From contig JAAKBF010000054.1 in the NCBI GenBank assembly GCA_012656075.1, positions 248,001-312,000 of the forward strand: a DNA stretch of 64,000 bases, read 5' to 3'. The notes below the pieces were generated by a model, which searched no databases, was not told where the DNA came from, and worked only from the letters and a program-made list of their open reading frames with translations. Of this stretch, positions 55,498-64,000 are shown one piece after another (within the stretch, counting starts at the first letter, position 1; each line of letters begins with the position of its first letter). A program made the position numbers and the translations under genes. The stretch comes from Phytophthora hibernalis (taxonomy: Eukaryota > Oomycota > Peronosporomycetes > Peronosporales > Peronosporaceae).

Positions 55498-57732
55498 TCA
55501 TTCTGGATCAGCTCCAGCTTCTTGTGTGTACTTGAGCGGGTGGTCGGTCTTGGCGCCGGAGAATTGTGACACCGTGTGGCCACTCTCCGACACAAGTTTC
55601 CACTTGGTCGTGAGAAGACCCTCGACGCCGACGGGGCCGCGCGCGTGAATGCGGCCCGTGCTGATGCCGACCTCGGCACCGAGGCCGAAGCGGTAGCCAT
55701 CGGCAAAACGAGTACTTGCGTTGTGGAACACGCACGCGCTGTCAATCATCTGCTGGAACTGCTCCGCCGCAGCCGAGTCTTCTGTCACGATGCACTCAGT
55801 GTGACCACTGCTGTACTCATTGATGTGAGAAACAGCAGCACTGACACTGTTGACCACACCAATGGTAAGGTCCTTCGTGCCATATTCCGTAGACAACGAA
55901 TCCGTGGGACGCGACTTTGCGGTAGCAACACCCATCTTCGCAGCGTTAGGGGCGATGTGAAGGTTGATGCCGGCCTCTTCAAGCGACACCAGAATCTCCT
56001 TGTCCTGCCCGCCGGTCACCAAAGCCTCATCGATCAGAAGCGTCTCGAGAGCATTGCAGGCAGCCGGGTAATCCGTCTTGGCATCGATAGCCAGCTCAAT
56101 AGCCTTCTTGACATCAGCAGCGCTGTGAATGTACATGTGGCACACACCCTCCGCGTGACCGAGGACCGGAATGCGCGTGTTCTTCTTGATGTAGCTCACC
56201 ATGGAACCAGAGCCACGCGGGATGCACAGGTCAATGACATCGTCCAGACGAAGCAGGTCCGAGATCTCCTCGCGGGACGTGACCAGACCAATAACATCCT
56301 TCGTCACCTTGCCGCTCGTAGCCTCTTCCACGGCGTTCACAATGATCTTATGCAGCACAGCGTTACTGTGAAGCGCCTCCTTGCCGCCCTTCAGCAGCAG
56401 GCCGTTTCCGCTACGCAACGCAAGCGCAGCAATTTGAGGAAGCGAGTCAGGACGACTCTCGAAAATGACGAGAAGCACGCCAATCGACGCGGTCTCCTGG
56501 TGCAGGATCAGACCGGACGCGACCTCAGTGCGCTTCAGCATTCGCCCAATCGGCTCCTCTGACTCGGCGATGCTTCGGATTCCATCCGCCAGCGTCTCCA
56601 GCTTGTCCTCAGTGAGTTTCAAACGCGCCAACAGACCCTCGTCGATCGACGACTTCTTGGCAGCCAGGATATCCTTGCGGTTCGCATGGAGAATGGCCTT
56701 GCTGTTTTTCTTCAGATCATCCGCAATTCGGAAGAGGATGCTCGCGCGTTCCTCCGAAGACAGCGCCTGCAGCTGATGGCACCCTTCGCGTGCGGCGTTT
56801 GCCATCTCTTCAGCAGACATAGAGTCGGGCGACTCGACACCCGGGTTGGCCACGAAGAGCGTGCCCATGCTGGCACCCTTCATGATTGTATTTACAACGC
56901 CGTACTTGAAGCCGCTGGCAATCACCACAGCGTTGACGCCCTGGGAAATGGCAGACTGCGCCGCCTCGATCTTGGCGCCCATGCCGCCACGACCGACACT
57001 CGACTTCTCGCCGATCTTGAAGTCATTGTTCTCGGGGCGGAAGACCGAGATAATCTTGGCGCCAGGCTGCGTCGGCGGCTTGTTGTACAGACCTTCGACA
57101 TCCGTCAGCAGCATGAGCAGGTCGGCTTCAATCTCGCCACCCACTAGGGCCGCGAGCGAGTCGTTGTCCGTGAAGACGGTGCCGTCCGGAGAGGCACTCA
57201 CTGCGTCGTTCTCGTTAACGATGGGGACGACGTCGAGCTCCAGTAAATTGAGCATCGTATCGCGCATATTTGCACGATTCTGGGCCGTCTTGAAGTCGGA
57301 CGCCGTGACAAGCACCTGCGAGCAGGCCACGTCGTACAGCGAGAAGAGCGTCTCGTACAGCGACATGAGGCCGATCTGGCCAGCGGCAGCCATAGCTCCT
57401 TTCTTCTTCTCCAGCGCCAGCATCTGCTGGTTGCCCTGCACGTGTGTACGCAGCGAGGCCGAGAGCAGGATCTGCTTGTTGAGGCGCTTGCGGCCGATGC
57501 CCACAGCGCCACTGGTGACCAGCAGCACCTCCTTGCCCTGGCGCTTGAGCATGCAGACCTGCTCCACGATGGAAGCAATGCGACCCAGAGCCGGCTCGCC
57601 GTTGGTAGACACGACGCTGGTGCCCATTTTGACTACGATGCGCGTGGCGTGCTTGAGGTCGTGGCGCGTGATGGCGCGCTCGCCGCCATAGCCACCAAAG
57701 GTGTGCGAGTGGGTCATGGTTTCTTTCCTCAT
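55498..57732 (-). CDS. P5CS: Delta-1-pyrroline-5-carboxylate synthase (bifunctional)
   Basis: 744 aa, intronless, no frame breaks. The N-terminal glutamate 5-kinase domain (residues 1-290) shows VVKMGTSVVS, LLVTSGAVGIGR, PIVNENDAVS and FTDNDSLAALV; the C-terminal gamma-glutamyl phosphate reductase domain has ESRPDSLPQIAALA, LLLKGGKEA, the catalytic-cysteine region DYPAACNALETLLI and HTECIVTED. It makes glutamate-5-semialdehyde from glutamate with ATP and NADPH for proline (and possibly ornithine) synthesis. The fusion is typical of plants, animals and oomycetes rather than fungi or most bacteria. The start at 57732 is the first ATG; the frame stays open to 57972 without one, so a spliced upstream targeting exon is conceivable. 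Confidence 0.96.
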   Translation of the reverse strand: MRKETMTHSHTFGGYGGERAITRHDLKHATRIVVKMGTSVVSTNGEPALGRIASIVEQVCMLKRQGKEVLLVTSGAVGIGRKRLNKQILLSASLRTHVQGNQQMLALEKKKGAMAAAGQIGLMSLYETLFSLYDVACSQVLVTASDFKTAQNRANMRDTMLNLLELDVVPIVNENDAVSASPDGTVFTDNDSLAALVGGEIEADLLMLLTDVEGLYNKPPTQPGAKIISVFRPENNDFKIGEKSSVGRGGMGAKIEAAQSAISQGVNAVVIASGFKYGVVNTIMKGASMGTLFVANPGVESPDSMSAEEMANAAREGCHQLQALSSEERASILFRIADDLKKNSKAILHANRKDILAAKKSSIDEGLLARLKLTEDKLETLADGIRSIAESEEPIGRMLKRTEVASGLILHQETASIGVLLVIFESRPDSLPQIAALALRSGNGLLLKGGKEALHSNAVLHKIIVNAVEEATSGKVTKDVIGLVTSREEISDLLRLDDVIDLCIPRGSGSMVSYIKKNTRIPVLGHAEGVCHMYIHSAADVKKAIELAIDAKTDYPAACNALETLLIDEALVTGGQDKEILVSLEEAGINLHIAPNAAKMGVATAKSRPTDSLSTEYGTKDLTIGVVNSVSAAVSHINEYSSGHTECIVTEDSAAAEQFQQMIDSACVFHNASTRFADGYRFGLGAEVGISTGRIHARGPVGVEGLLTTKWKLVSESGHTVSQFSGAKTDHPLKYTQEAGADPE

Positions 57733-59000
57733 ATTGGGTGGTTTGAAGGGGCGGATGGATGCGGGCGTGGGTGAGCGGAAGCCGGCGATTTCAGGAATGA
57801 GCTCGGGAGGCGTCACTTTTGGCTCGGACTTTGTTGGAGCAGGGTCCAAACAGGACGAGATAGCAGAAGCCAGGTGCGTTGACTGGAGGTTTGTATGAAT
57901 TGCGTGGATAGGGATGAGCGGGATAGGATTACAGAGGCTTATCCCGGAAGTCAGATTGGATGGGGAAGTCAAATGTAAGCGACGGGGCGGTAGTCAATAA
58001 TACCACATGTCGCAACTCTGCCGCTATTATTCTGACAGATTGGGCATGACTTACAAATATTCAGTTGTTGGTGTTATGGCAATGCATTCCCCGAGCATAC
58101 TGATCGATCGACTTGGGGGATTTTTGAAGTGGCTGCGGACAATGGGCGCCGCACCGTGCAATCGTCGACCGGTACGAAGGTTTTGCTGCAATAATGGTGG
58201 CAAGATAGCGGCGCCCGATGCGTTTTTGGCAGCTGCAGCCTCAGCAGCGTGCTAGCCAGCCGTTTTGCCAACGGGAATCTTCAGACTCCAAGCACCAGTT
58301 TGCATCTGTCACAGTACGAACCATTTCGGGCAGGGTGCTGGCAGTCAACTGAGATGCGGCAACTGAAGCAAGTCATGTGGCCAATTCCGCTGCCGTGGGT
58401 TGACAGCCTGCGGCAGGAATCCTGCCCGTCGGCCACAGCACCGCAAATATGGAGGGTTCATTTTAGATGAATTGTCTTGGGGTCATGAACCGTGGGACTT
58501 CCAACACGCGATCTGCAGCATGGTCGAGAGAAGGGCTCGTCGTGCAGCGGAATCGCCGCGGCCTATGCGCGCCACTTTGGCTGGCATGCTGCTGGATAGC
58601 CGCCTGGTGTCTCATCTCATCGCGCTTGGCAGTGGAGTTCCAACACCGCCCGCATTAAAATACTCCTTCACGAATGCCCGACTCGCTATTAATACCGTTG
58701 ACAGTGTCAAGGCCTCGAGACCGTGCTGCAAAGATCAGTACATGTAGTTCGAGACAGCGTTGCAGTCTGCTCACTCAGCTCATGATGCTCATGATGCAGA
58801 GTACATGTATAATAATAATTGGCTCGCGAGCAACGAGCTCACCGCTGTCGACGACCATGGAAATACCGTGTTCAGCACCGAAATTAATCACTGTGATTAT
58901 CCGGACCAGATAGGGTTTTCATCGAATCAGAAGAGAGCAAAAATTGTAGGACGAGTATACAGTCACAAACTATTCCATGGGAAAGGACGCATTATGTGGT
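57733..59000. other. Gene-poor region
   Basis: About 1.27 kb with no gene that I can support. Open frames near 58400-58750 have no motif. The stretch from 58660 on has higher AT content and leads into the inverted repeats. Confidence 0.5.
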
Positions 59001-59159
59001 GTACAGTAATGTGCGTCAATAAGAAACCCTGATATGTACATAATAAGGGAGGGTATAGGTGCCCACAATCCGCATAGAGATGTTCCTCACTGACAGATGT
59101 ATAATATTTCAAAGGATATTAGTTGATACCCCGTTCCTTATTGACGCACATTACTGTAC
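59001..59159. repeat. Inverted repeat pair, MITE-like
   Basis: A 23-bp sequence at 59001-59023 (GTACAGTAATGTGCGTCAAT...) recurs as its exact reverse complement at 59137-59159, with 113 bp between. The span of 159 bp with perfect ends looks like a small MITE. I see no clear target-site duplication. Confidence 0.65.
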
Positions 59160-59168
59160 TTCAGTATT

Positions 59169-59235
59169 TGGCTCAAAATATCTTTCGTACTAACGGATAT
59201 GGTATATCCGTTAGTACGAAAGATATTTTGAGCCA
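59169..59235. repeat. Perfect 32-bp-arm palindrome (hairpin)
   Basis: Bases 59169-59200 and 59204-59235 are exact reverse complements with only GGT between. The arms read TGGCTCAAAATATCTTTCGT onward. It ends exactly where the TIR of the next transposon begins at 59236. Confidence 0.9.
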
Positions 59236-60955
59236 CATATGAGACGGCGCACAACAAAATCGTCATGTCAAATATTATTACAGTGGAGATACGGCCGTTT
59301 GAATGGGACGAGGTGCACAGTCGAACTTAAACGAATTTCCGAGAAAATGCGTTTAGAACATTCAGAGCTGATTTTCCCCTTGTTTTTTCGACGACCACTC
59401 ACCAAAACCACACGCGATCAAGATGGAGCACGGCGAGCGCGCTGCTTCGAACGCCGAAGAGGAGCACGGCGAGTGGACTGCGAGTTCGGACGAGAGTGTA
59501 GAAGATGCTGACGAGCACGTCGAGTTCGACGAGGCGGTAGCTGAGCACATCGACACGGTGCTGGGAGTGGAGTGCTGCGAGAGGCGCTGCATCGATAACC
59601 AAGCACAGGCGACGACGACGTTCCCCAGCGGCTACATGAAGATGAACAAGGACTGCCAGCGAACCAGCTTGGTCACGGCGCTAACCATGTGCTCTGGCTT
59701 CTCTGAGGACAACCAGCGGCACCGATCTACAGGCGTTAGGACGCGCTATTCGTACGCTCTCCCTCTCGCTGGTCCAGTCTGCCGAACGGCGTTCCAGACC
59801 GTGTTCAACGTGAGCAACGACACCATCAATCGGTATAGAGCTAAAACAGATTTTGATTTGTTGATGGCAATAAGACTGATACTGATTTGTTTGTAAGTAT
59901 CGCAACCAAGTCAAAAGGGCGAGTTTGCTTTGCCTGCGCACGGCAACACCGTCAACAAGCACGCACATTTCGTCGACGAAGAAGCGATGAAAGTGTTCTT
60001 CACGAGATTGGCCGAGACGCACGCTGATATTGTCCCTGTACGCTTCCGGTACCAGAAGACGGAGAATGGGGAGCTGCATCGTCACTACACCACCAAGGAG
60101 TACATATTACTGCCTTCGTACTTCACCTGGAGCATGTTGCTCGGATGGTACGTGGAGTGGGCAAAGGATGCACGAGTGCGCTTCAAAGAGACTTCTCTGT
60201 CGTCCTTCAGGACTATCCTGGAGCGTGTCTGCCCCAATATTCGCATCCGCTCCACGCGTGACAATGTGTGCGATGCCTGCGTCATCTACCGAAACGTAAT
60301 AGGACCGGAGCCGTCCATCGAAGATACGGAGGCTATTGTAGCTCATGTGAACGATGCGAAGGCGATGAGACGTCAATATCAAGCCGATTGCAGTGCAGCT
60401 ACAGCAGATGAACTGGTGACCACTATTGACTTCGCTCAGAACATTGCGCTTCCTCACTCCGCTCAGACGCCGTCAATGTGGTACTTTTTGAGCCTCATTT
60501 CGGTGTCCGTGTTTGGGATTCACACGCACCCGGACTTGTTGCAGTGGAATCTAATCTACTCTGAGCGCAAAGCTAAGAAGGGAAGCACCGAGGTGATATC
60601 AATGTTGGACACCTATGCAAGAATCCGCAACGTCTACACCAAGGAGAAAGGGGCAAAGCGGTGGCACGTGTACGCTGATAATTGTGGCGGGCAGGTTAAG
60701 AACAGTCATGTGCTGCAGCTCCTACTGTTTCTCGTGCACACGGGCTCGTTGCAGAACGCCAAACAAGCAAAAACACATTTTTGAAATTTGAACTTAGTCG
60801 CTTCGCGCCAAGTGCCATCCTGTTTGACATACTTGTCATCTGAGGTCGTACGATGGCTCAAAAGAAAGCTAAGATACAGGGCTACAACGTAGGCTAATAA
60901 AAACGAATCCGCACTTAGGCGTTAAGACCGGAAATGTTTTGCGTCGTCTCATATG
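59236..60955 (+). mobile_element. TIR DNA transposon with unclassified transposase
   Basis: Ends are a 16-bp inverted repeat, CATATGAGACGGCGCA at 59236-59251 and its complement at 60940-60955 with one mismatch. Inside is one transposase gene. No target-site duplication is obvious; the left flank is the palindrome. The element is 1.72 kb. Confidence 0.65.
59423..60784 (+). CDS. Putative DDE-type transposase, family unclear
   Basis: About 430 aa from two exons with an intron near 59836-59897 and one missing A near 59920 (QVK/KGEFALPAHGN). An acidic N-terminus is followed by a Cys-containing region (VECCERRC), GVRTRYSYALPLAG with a helix-turn-helix-like FQTVFNVSNDTINRYR, a CDACV pair (NVCDACVIYRN) and a core with TIDFAQNIALPH, TPSMWYFLSLISVSVFG, and HVYADNCGGQVKNSH. 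The Asp residues of DFAQN and ADNCGGQ could be two of three DDE acids; the DNCxGQxKN motif is common to a group of poorly classified eukaryotic transposases. The protein stops soon after, at 60784, so the third acid is missing and the copy is probably truncated. Confidence 0.6.
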
Positions 60956-61264
60956 GTACATATACAATACCGGCACCTAAATATTATTGCAAATATGAGG
61001 TCAATCCTCCTCGAATAATACTGGCTCTCATGGTTAGAATATTTGCAGGTTGCAGGGTTGATCATTCAGCCAATCATAGACAATCTACAGCCTTCAAACC
61101 GTGAGGGCTTTTTGACCTGCACAAATACAAGTTTGTCCAATGAGAAGTAAGTAGGTTTTGGTGTTTGTTTAGTGGCTGCCCTACTACCCATTTGCCCAAT
61201 GGCATGGTTAAAGAGGGAAGTCGTGGAGCGACAGACCTGTTTCTAGTACGTTGCTCAAGTTCTG

Positions 61265-61543
61265 TATGGCGCTCTAGAGGACACAAGTGACGAAGAAGAG
61301 AGTGGTGACGAGCTGGACGACGTGAATTTGGTTGCACGTGTCTCAGAAACGCGCTACTTGTTTCGTAGTAGTGTACTTAAGGCGGCGGTGTGGTATCCAG
61401 GGAGAATTTTCCGCATGGACCCCGTTCGAGCTCGTCGCGACCTTCGTATTAGTGTCGATGGCTTTCGCTATTTGCTTTCGTGCGTAAACAACCACGCTGG
61501 TTTCCAGCGAATACCGGGAAAGCACCGATCCAGATTCAACTAG
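61265..61543 (+). pseudogene. PIF/Harbinger transposase, N-terminal fragment
   Basis: The frame includes an acidic stretch (DTSDEEESGDELDD) and then WYPGRIFRMDPVRARRDLRIS and FRYLLSCV, which resemble the N-terminal RMxxxxFxxLL block of Harbinger transposases. It ends at 61543 within the deletion junction; none of the DDE core is present. Non-functional alone. Confidence 0.55.
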
Positions 61544-61858
61544 AAGTTTTTCTTTATTACCAGATTTTGCAGCACTTTGGAATTGGAGAAGGTTCGTTTT
61601 AATACTCGGCGGGTCAGAACCCTGCAGCCCGAAGCCTGACTGAGCAAGCTTCAGTTTGTACTGCTTGTAGTTTGACTCGAGCTCGCTACACTTCATTTTG
61701 CACTGCTTCTTTGTCTTGTCGTGCTCATGTGTTGACAAGAAGTCCCGATCTCTTTCGTAGAAGCGCTCTTTCACGCCGGTAGTGTAGGCTTTGATGTGGC
61801 TGCTGAGATAGTCAATCAGAGGGTGTACCTCACCCGGGGTCCATTGCTTGTTCGTCAT
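61343..61858 (-). CDS. Myb/SANT-like protein of the Harbinger element
   Basis: 171 aa as read. Residues 1-75 (QWTPGEVHPLIDYL, KTKKQCKMKCSELESNYKQYK) look like the tri-helical Myb/SANT-like partner encoded by PIF/Harbinger elements, which helps the transposase bind its ends. After about residue 105 (61545) the frame runs antisense through transposase sequence, so the C-terminus is not native and was created by the internal deletion. Confidence 0.55.
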   Translation of the reverse strand: MTNKQWTPGEVHPLIDYLSSHIKAYTTGVKERFYERDRDFLSTHEHDKTKKQCKMKCSELESNYKQYKLKLAQSGFGLQGSDPPSIKTNLLQFQSAAKSGNKEKLLVESGSVLSRYSLETSVVVYARKQIAKAIDTNTKVATSSNGVHAENSPWIPHRRLKYTTTKQVARF

Positions 61859-62116
61859 CGTTGTGCCTGGTTAAAGCAGTAGATGGGGTGGGGCGACCGA
61901 ACGGCGCCTTGGCGAGTGGCTGTCGAGAGAAGACATGTGCGCTGCACCGTGTCTGAACCAGTCAGATGAAGAGCAATTTCCACCAATGGGCTGGGACCTA
62001 CAACCTACAGACAAATCTGCGCCGTTGTTGGAGCAGGAAAAACAGCCAGCATGCAGACTCTTTTGATTGGCCAGTTTTTCCTGCAACCTACAAATATTCT
62101 AACCGTGAGAACCACT

Positions 62117-62491
62117 AATACACATGACAATCTTCCGTGTCTGGCACTTCGCCTTCACCTCCTGGCTCGCATCGAGTCCCACACAAGATACTTGCCTTCG
62201 CTCATGCCAATCAACGGTAACTGGAGGACTAGCAACCTCTTTAACAGGTTGCTGTCAACCCACGCATTTGTCTGATACGTGGCATACAAGTGCACGGCGT
62301 CCGTCAAGACAGTCAAATTCAAGGAGAGGTCTTCTATTTTTTATGGGAACCGTTAGATGCCATGATTAAAAGCCTGGAAACGTACATGATCAAGAATCAG
62401 GATTAGGCCATGATTGTAATTTTTTCTTTCCGCTTCGGCTATTTCTGAGCGATAGAGAAACGTACCCAATTTCCATTTTGGCTCAGGTTAG
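62117..62491. other. Intergenic spacer, nothing seen
   Basis: 375 bp between the Harbinger element and the MULE-like gene. No coding or repeat signal that I can support. Confidence 0.45.
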
Positions 62492-64000
62492 ATGCAAGGC
62501 ATGCAAGGCGCCGAGGATGCCGGAAGCGGCAGCGGTGGGCGGAGAGCAGCGGCGCGTCGCTGGCCCCGCCGTGGTCCTGGCTATGACGAGGAGATGGCGG
62601 AGACGGGTGAAGGCGCCGGCCGGGGTCCTGGCGATGACGAGGAGGTGGCAGAGACGGGTGAAGGCGCCGGCCGGGGTCCTGGCGATGACGAGGAGGTGGC
62701 GGAGACGGGTGAAGGCGCCGAACGGTACCCCATAGAGAAGAACGAGACGGCTGATGGCGCCGGCCGGCGCCACTGCAAGATGGAGGAGATAGCTGATGGC
62801 GCCGGCCATGTGGATTGCGAGATTAAAGAGACGGCTGCAGACACAGCATCAGCTTCCACTGGGGTATTTGGCTATACTGGTGGCGGGAGAGGTGGTGGTG
62901 GAGGAAGCCCGCCCGCGCGTCGCTGGCCACGCCGAGGTCCTGGCTTGTCCTGGATCCAGGATCGTGATGATAATGAAGAGTCTAGCGAGGACGAGAAGAT
63001 GAACGACACGTCTGATGAAGCGGAGGTTCGCAGAGCCCAGGCCGGGGCATAAAAGAGCGTACGGACACGGCTGGTGATGCATCCAGTGGAGAAGATGAGA
63101 GCCAGTCCGGCAGTAATGCTGTCCATGGCCACAGCAGGGATAACCTGTTGGAAGTTGCAGTAGACCCTCCAACTGTGTGGCACACGAGCTGGGAAGCACG
63201 GCTCTCCTACTTTGCGACATATTGTGCGAGCACCATGCAAATTCTGCCAGTGCGAGAGACGATGTCTCGTGCTGAGCGAAACAAACGGCTGTCTAAGACG
63301 AAGAAAGGGGAGATGAATCACAGCTGGTCCCGGAAGGCTTCGACCCGTATCACCGTGTGTACATCTGTACGCACGGTTGGAAGAAGCGCAAGTCTCGTGG
63401 TTCCAGCAGCCGACCAAGACAACACATACGCCTGCATTTCGGTTTGTGGTTCAGTGGAACCTGACCCGGGGATCTGCAGGTTAAGAATGGATGCTTTGTG
63501 CACAACCACAAAGTATCGACCACAAGCTACGCCACTTACCCTTCTTCTCGGTATGTGGATAACCCTTTGGTGGGCGCCCGCGTTGAAGGGATGCTAGCTG
63601 TGGGGGCGAAGCGGTCGAAGATTTACGACTACCTCACCAGAATGTCATCCAAGTAGACGTCGACAACATGGTGCGCGACCACGCTTCTTCAGTTTCTACA
63701 GCGGATGACAACGACGCTACAGCCCGCGAGATTGCAGCTTTCGCGGCTGTGGACCCGGAGAACGTTTCGTCTATCGCAGAAACGGGTGCAGGTGACACTG
63801 GAGTGCTGTCGTTGGCGACAGCACACATGAGGCGCATTTACGGGCGCTTCAGTGAGCTTTTACTTGTGGATTGCAGCCACAAGACGAATCGGTGCGTATT
63901 TATTAAGATGTCCATGATTTATCCATGATCAATCCTGTAATATCTCATGATTTACAGATACAATTACCAGTTGCTGACCTTCATGGCCATGAACGAGTTC
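62492..64000 (+). CDS. MULE-type transposase-related protein (partial, runs off the right edge)
   Basis: The N-terminal ~185 residues are a Gly/Glu/Asp-rich repeat region with three 17-residue units (EEVAETGEGAGRGPGDD). Later frames carry SYFATYCASTMQ, then FDPYHRVYICTHGWKKRKSRG, as in FAR1-type DNA-binding regions, LVGARVEGMLAVGAKRSKIYDYL, and from 63668 a clean stretch to LLVDCSHKTNR and, after an intron at 63892-63957, YNYQLLTFMAMNEF. DxxHKTN followed by YxxxLLTF is the first catalytic Asp region of MULE/ZSWIM transposases common in Phytophthora. Frames shift near 63045, 63320, 63465 and 63655. The rest lies beyond the window. Confidence 0.6.
62566..62724. repeat. 51-bp tandem repeat
   Basis: GACGGGTGAAGGCGCC starts at 62602, 62653 and 62704, a 51-bp period, with the three units nearly identical and two more degenerate GGCGCCGGCC copies downstream to 62810. 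It encodes an in-frame 17-residue repeat. Confidence 0.85.

Larger units (their letters stand above)
61023..62113. mobile_element. PIF/Harbinger element, internally deleted
   Basis: Ends match as a 34-bp inverted repeat with three mismatches (left GGCTCTCATGGTTAGAATAT, right the complement with T/C changes). Direct ACT copies at 61020-61022 and 62114-62116 are a 3-bp target-site duplication, the size made by PIF/Harbinger (normally TWA). It holds a Harbinger transposase N-terminus on the plus strand and a Myb/SANT-like gene on the minus strand, joined at about 61545, with the catalytic core missing. Confidence 0.75.

Noticed and set aside
58400..58747. 115-residue frame as a gene
   Set aside because: Low-information sequence in a gene-poor region, no domain or splice support.
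1..64000. tRNA, rRNA, CRISPR array or riboswitch
   Set aside because: I scanned for cloverleaf-like arms, rRNA cores and regularly spaced repeats and saw none that I could support; a tRNA search program would be decisive.

Overview
The window reads as nuclear DNA of an oomycete, most likely a Peronosporales/Phytophthora-type species. Supporting this are dense genes with short GT-AG introns (about 50-130 bp), a bZIP factor whose basic-region asparagine is replaced (a known oomycete peculiarity), a fused bifunctional P5CS, initiator-like TCATT..C.CTTTT motifs, frequent CCAAT boxes, and Copia, PIF/Harbinger and MULE remnants. Assignment is from protein families only; no database search was possible.

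Layout. 1-6973: katanin-like AAA ATPase 3' end, biotin-protein ligase, mitochondrial ribosomal protein L1, a small secreted protein, ZRANB2-like splicing protein, and a bZIP factor with a START-like tail. After a gene-poor 1.6 kb come diphthamide synthase DPH1, a TEY-type MAP kinase, proteasome ATPase RPT2 and a PH-domain protein. 15422-19232 holds a DGCR8/Pasha-like gene (WW-like dimerisation motif plus dsRBD) and a coiled-coil gene. 20130-32413: a CCT-domain regulator, GPI transamidase PIG-T, an MFS transporter, a small acidic protein, a TRIP4/ASC-1-type zinc protein, a small charged protein, a RUN-RhoGAP-ELMO protein and an unknown protein. 32653-39447: a golgin-84-like tether and an E(z)-type PRC2 methyltransferase. 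40205-43839: two Copia pieces in opposite orientation. 44418-57732: SLC25A38-like glycine carrier, Twinkle primase-helicase, DDX24/Mak5 helicase, an unknown protein, a DUF4743-Nudix hydrolase, MRD1/RBM19 and P5CS. From 57733 to the right edge the DNA is gene-poor and transposon-rich: hairpins, a TIR transposon, a deleted Harbinger element and a MULE-like gene running off the edge.

Functionally the genes are mostly housekeeping: translation and ribosome biogenesis (L1, DPH1, DDX24, MRD1), mitochondrial maintenance (L1, Twinkle, glycine carrier), proteostasis (RPT2), membrane traffic and GPI anchoring (golgin-84, PIG-T, ELMO/RhoGAP), and chromatin or small-RNA control (E(z), DGCR8-like). They share no operon logic, but several are head-to-head pairs with short shared promoters.

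A caution for every reader: about half of the conserved genes carry one to several 1-2 base frame breaks, mostly at short homopolymers, while others (Twinkle, P5CS, MRD1, golgin-84) are clean. The pattern fits missing bases in a draft consensus rather than pseudogenes, so genes below are described as single loci across these breaks. Exon borders are my reading of GT-AG sites and reading phase.
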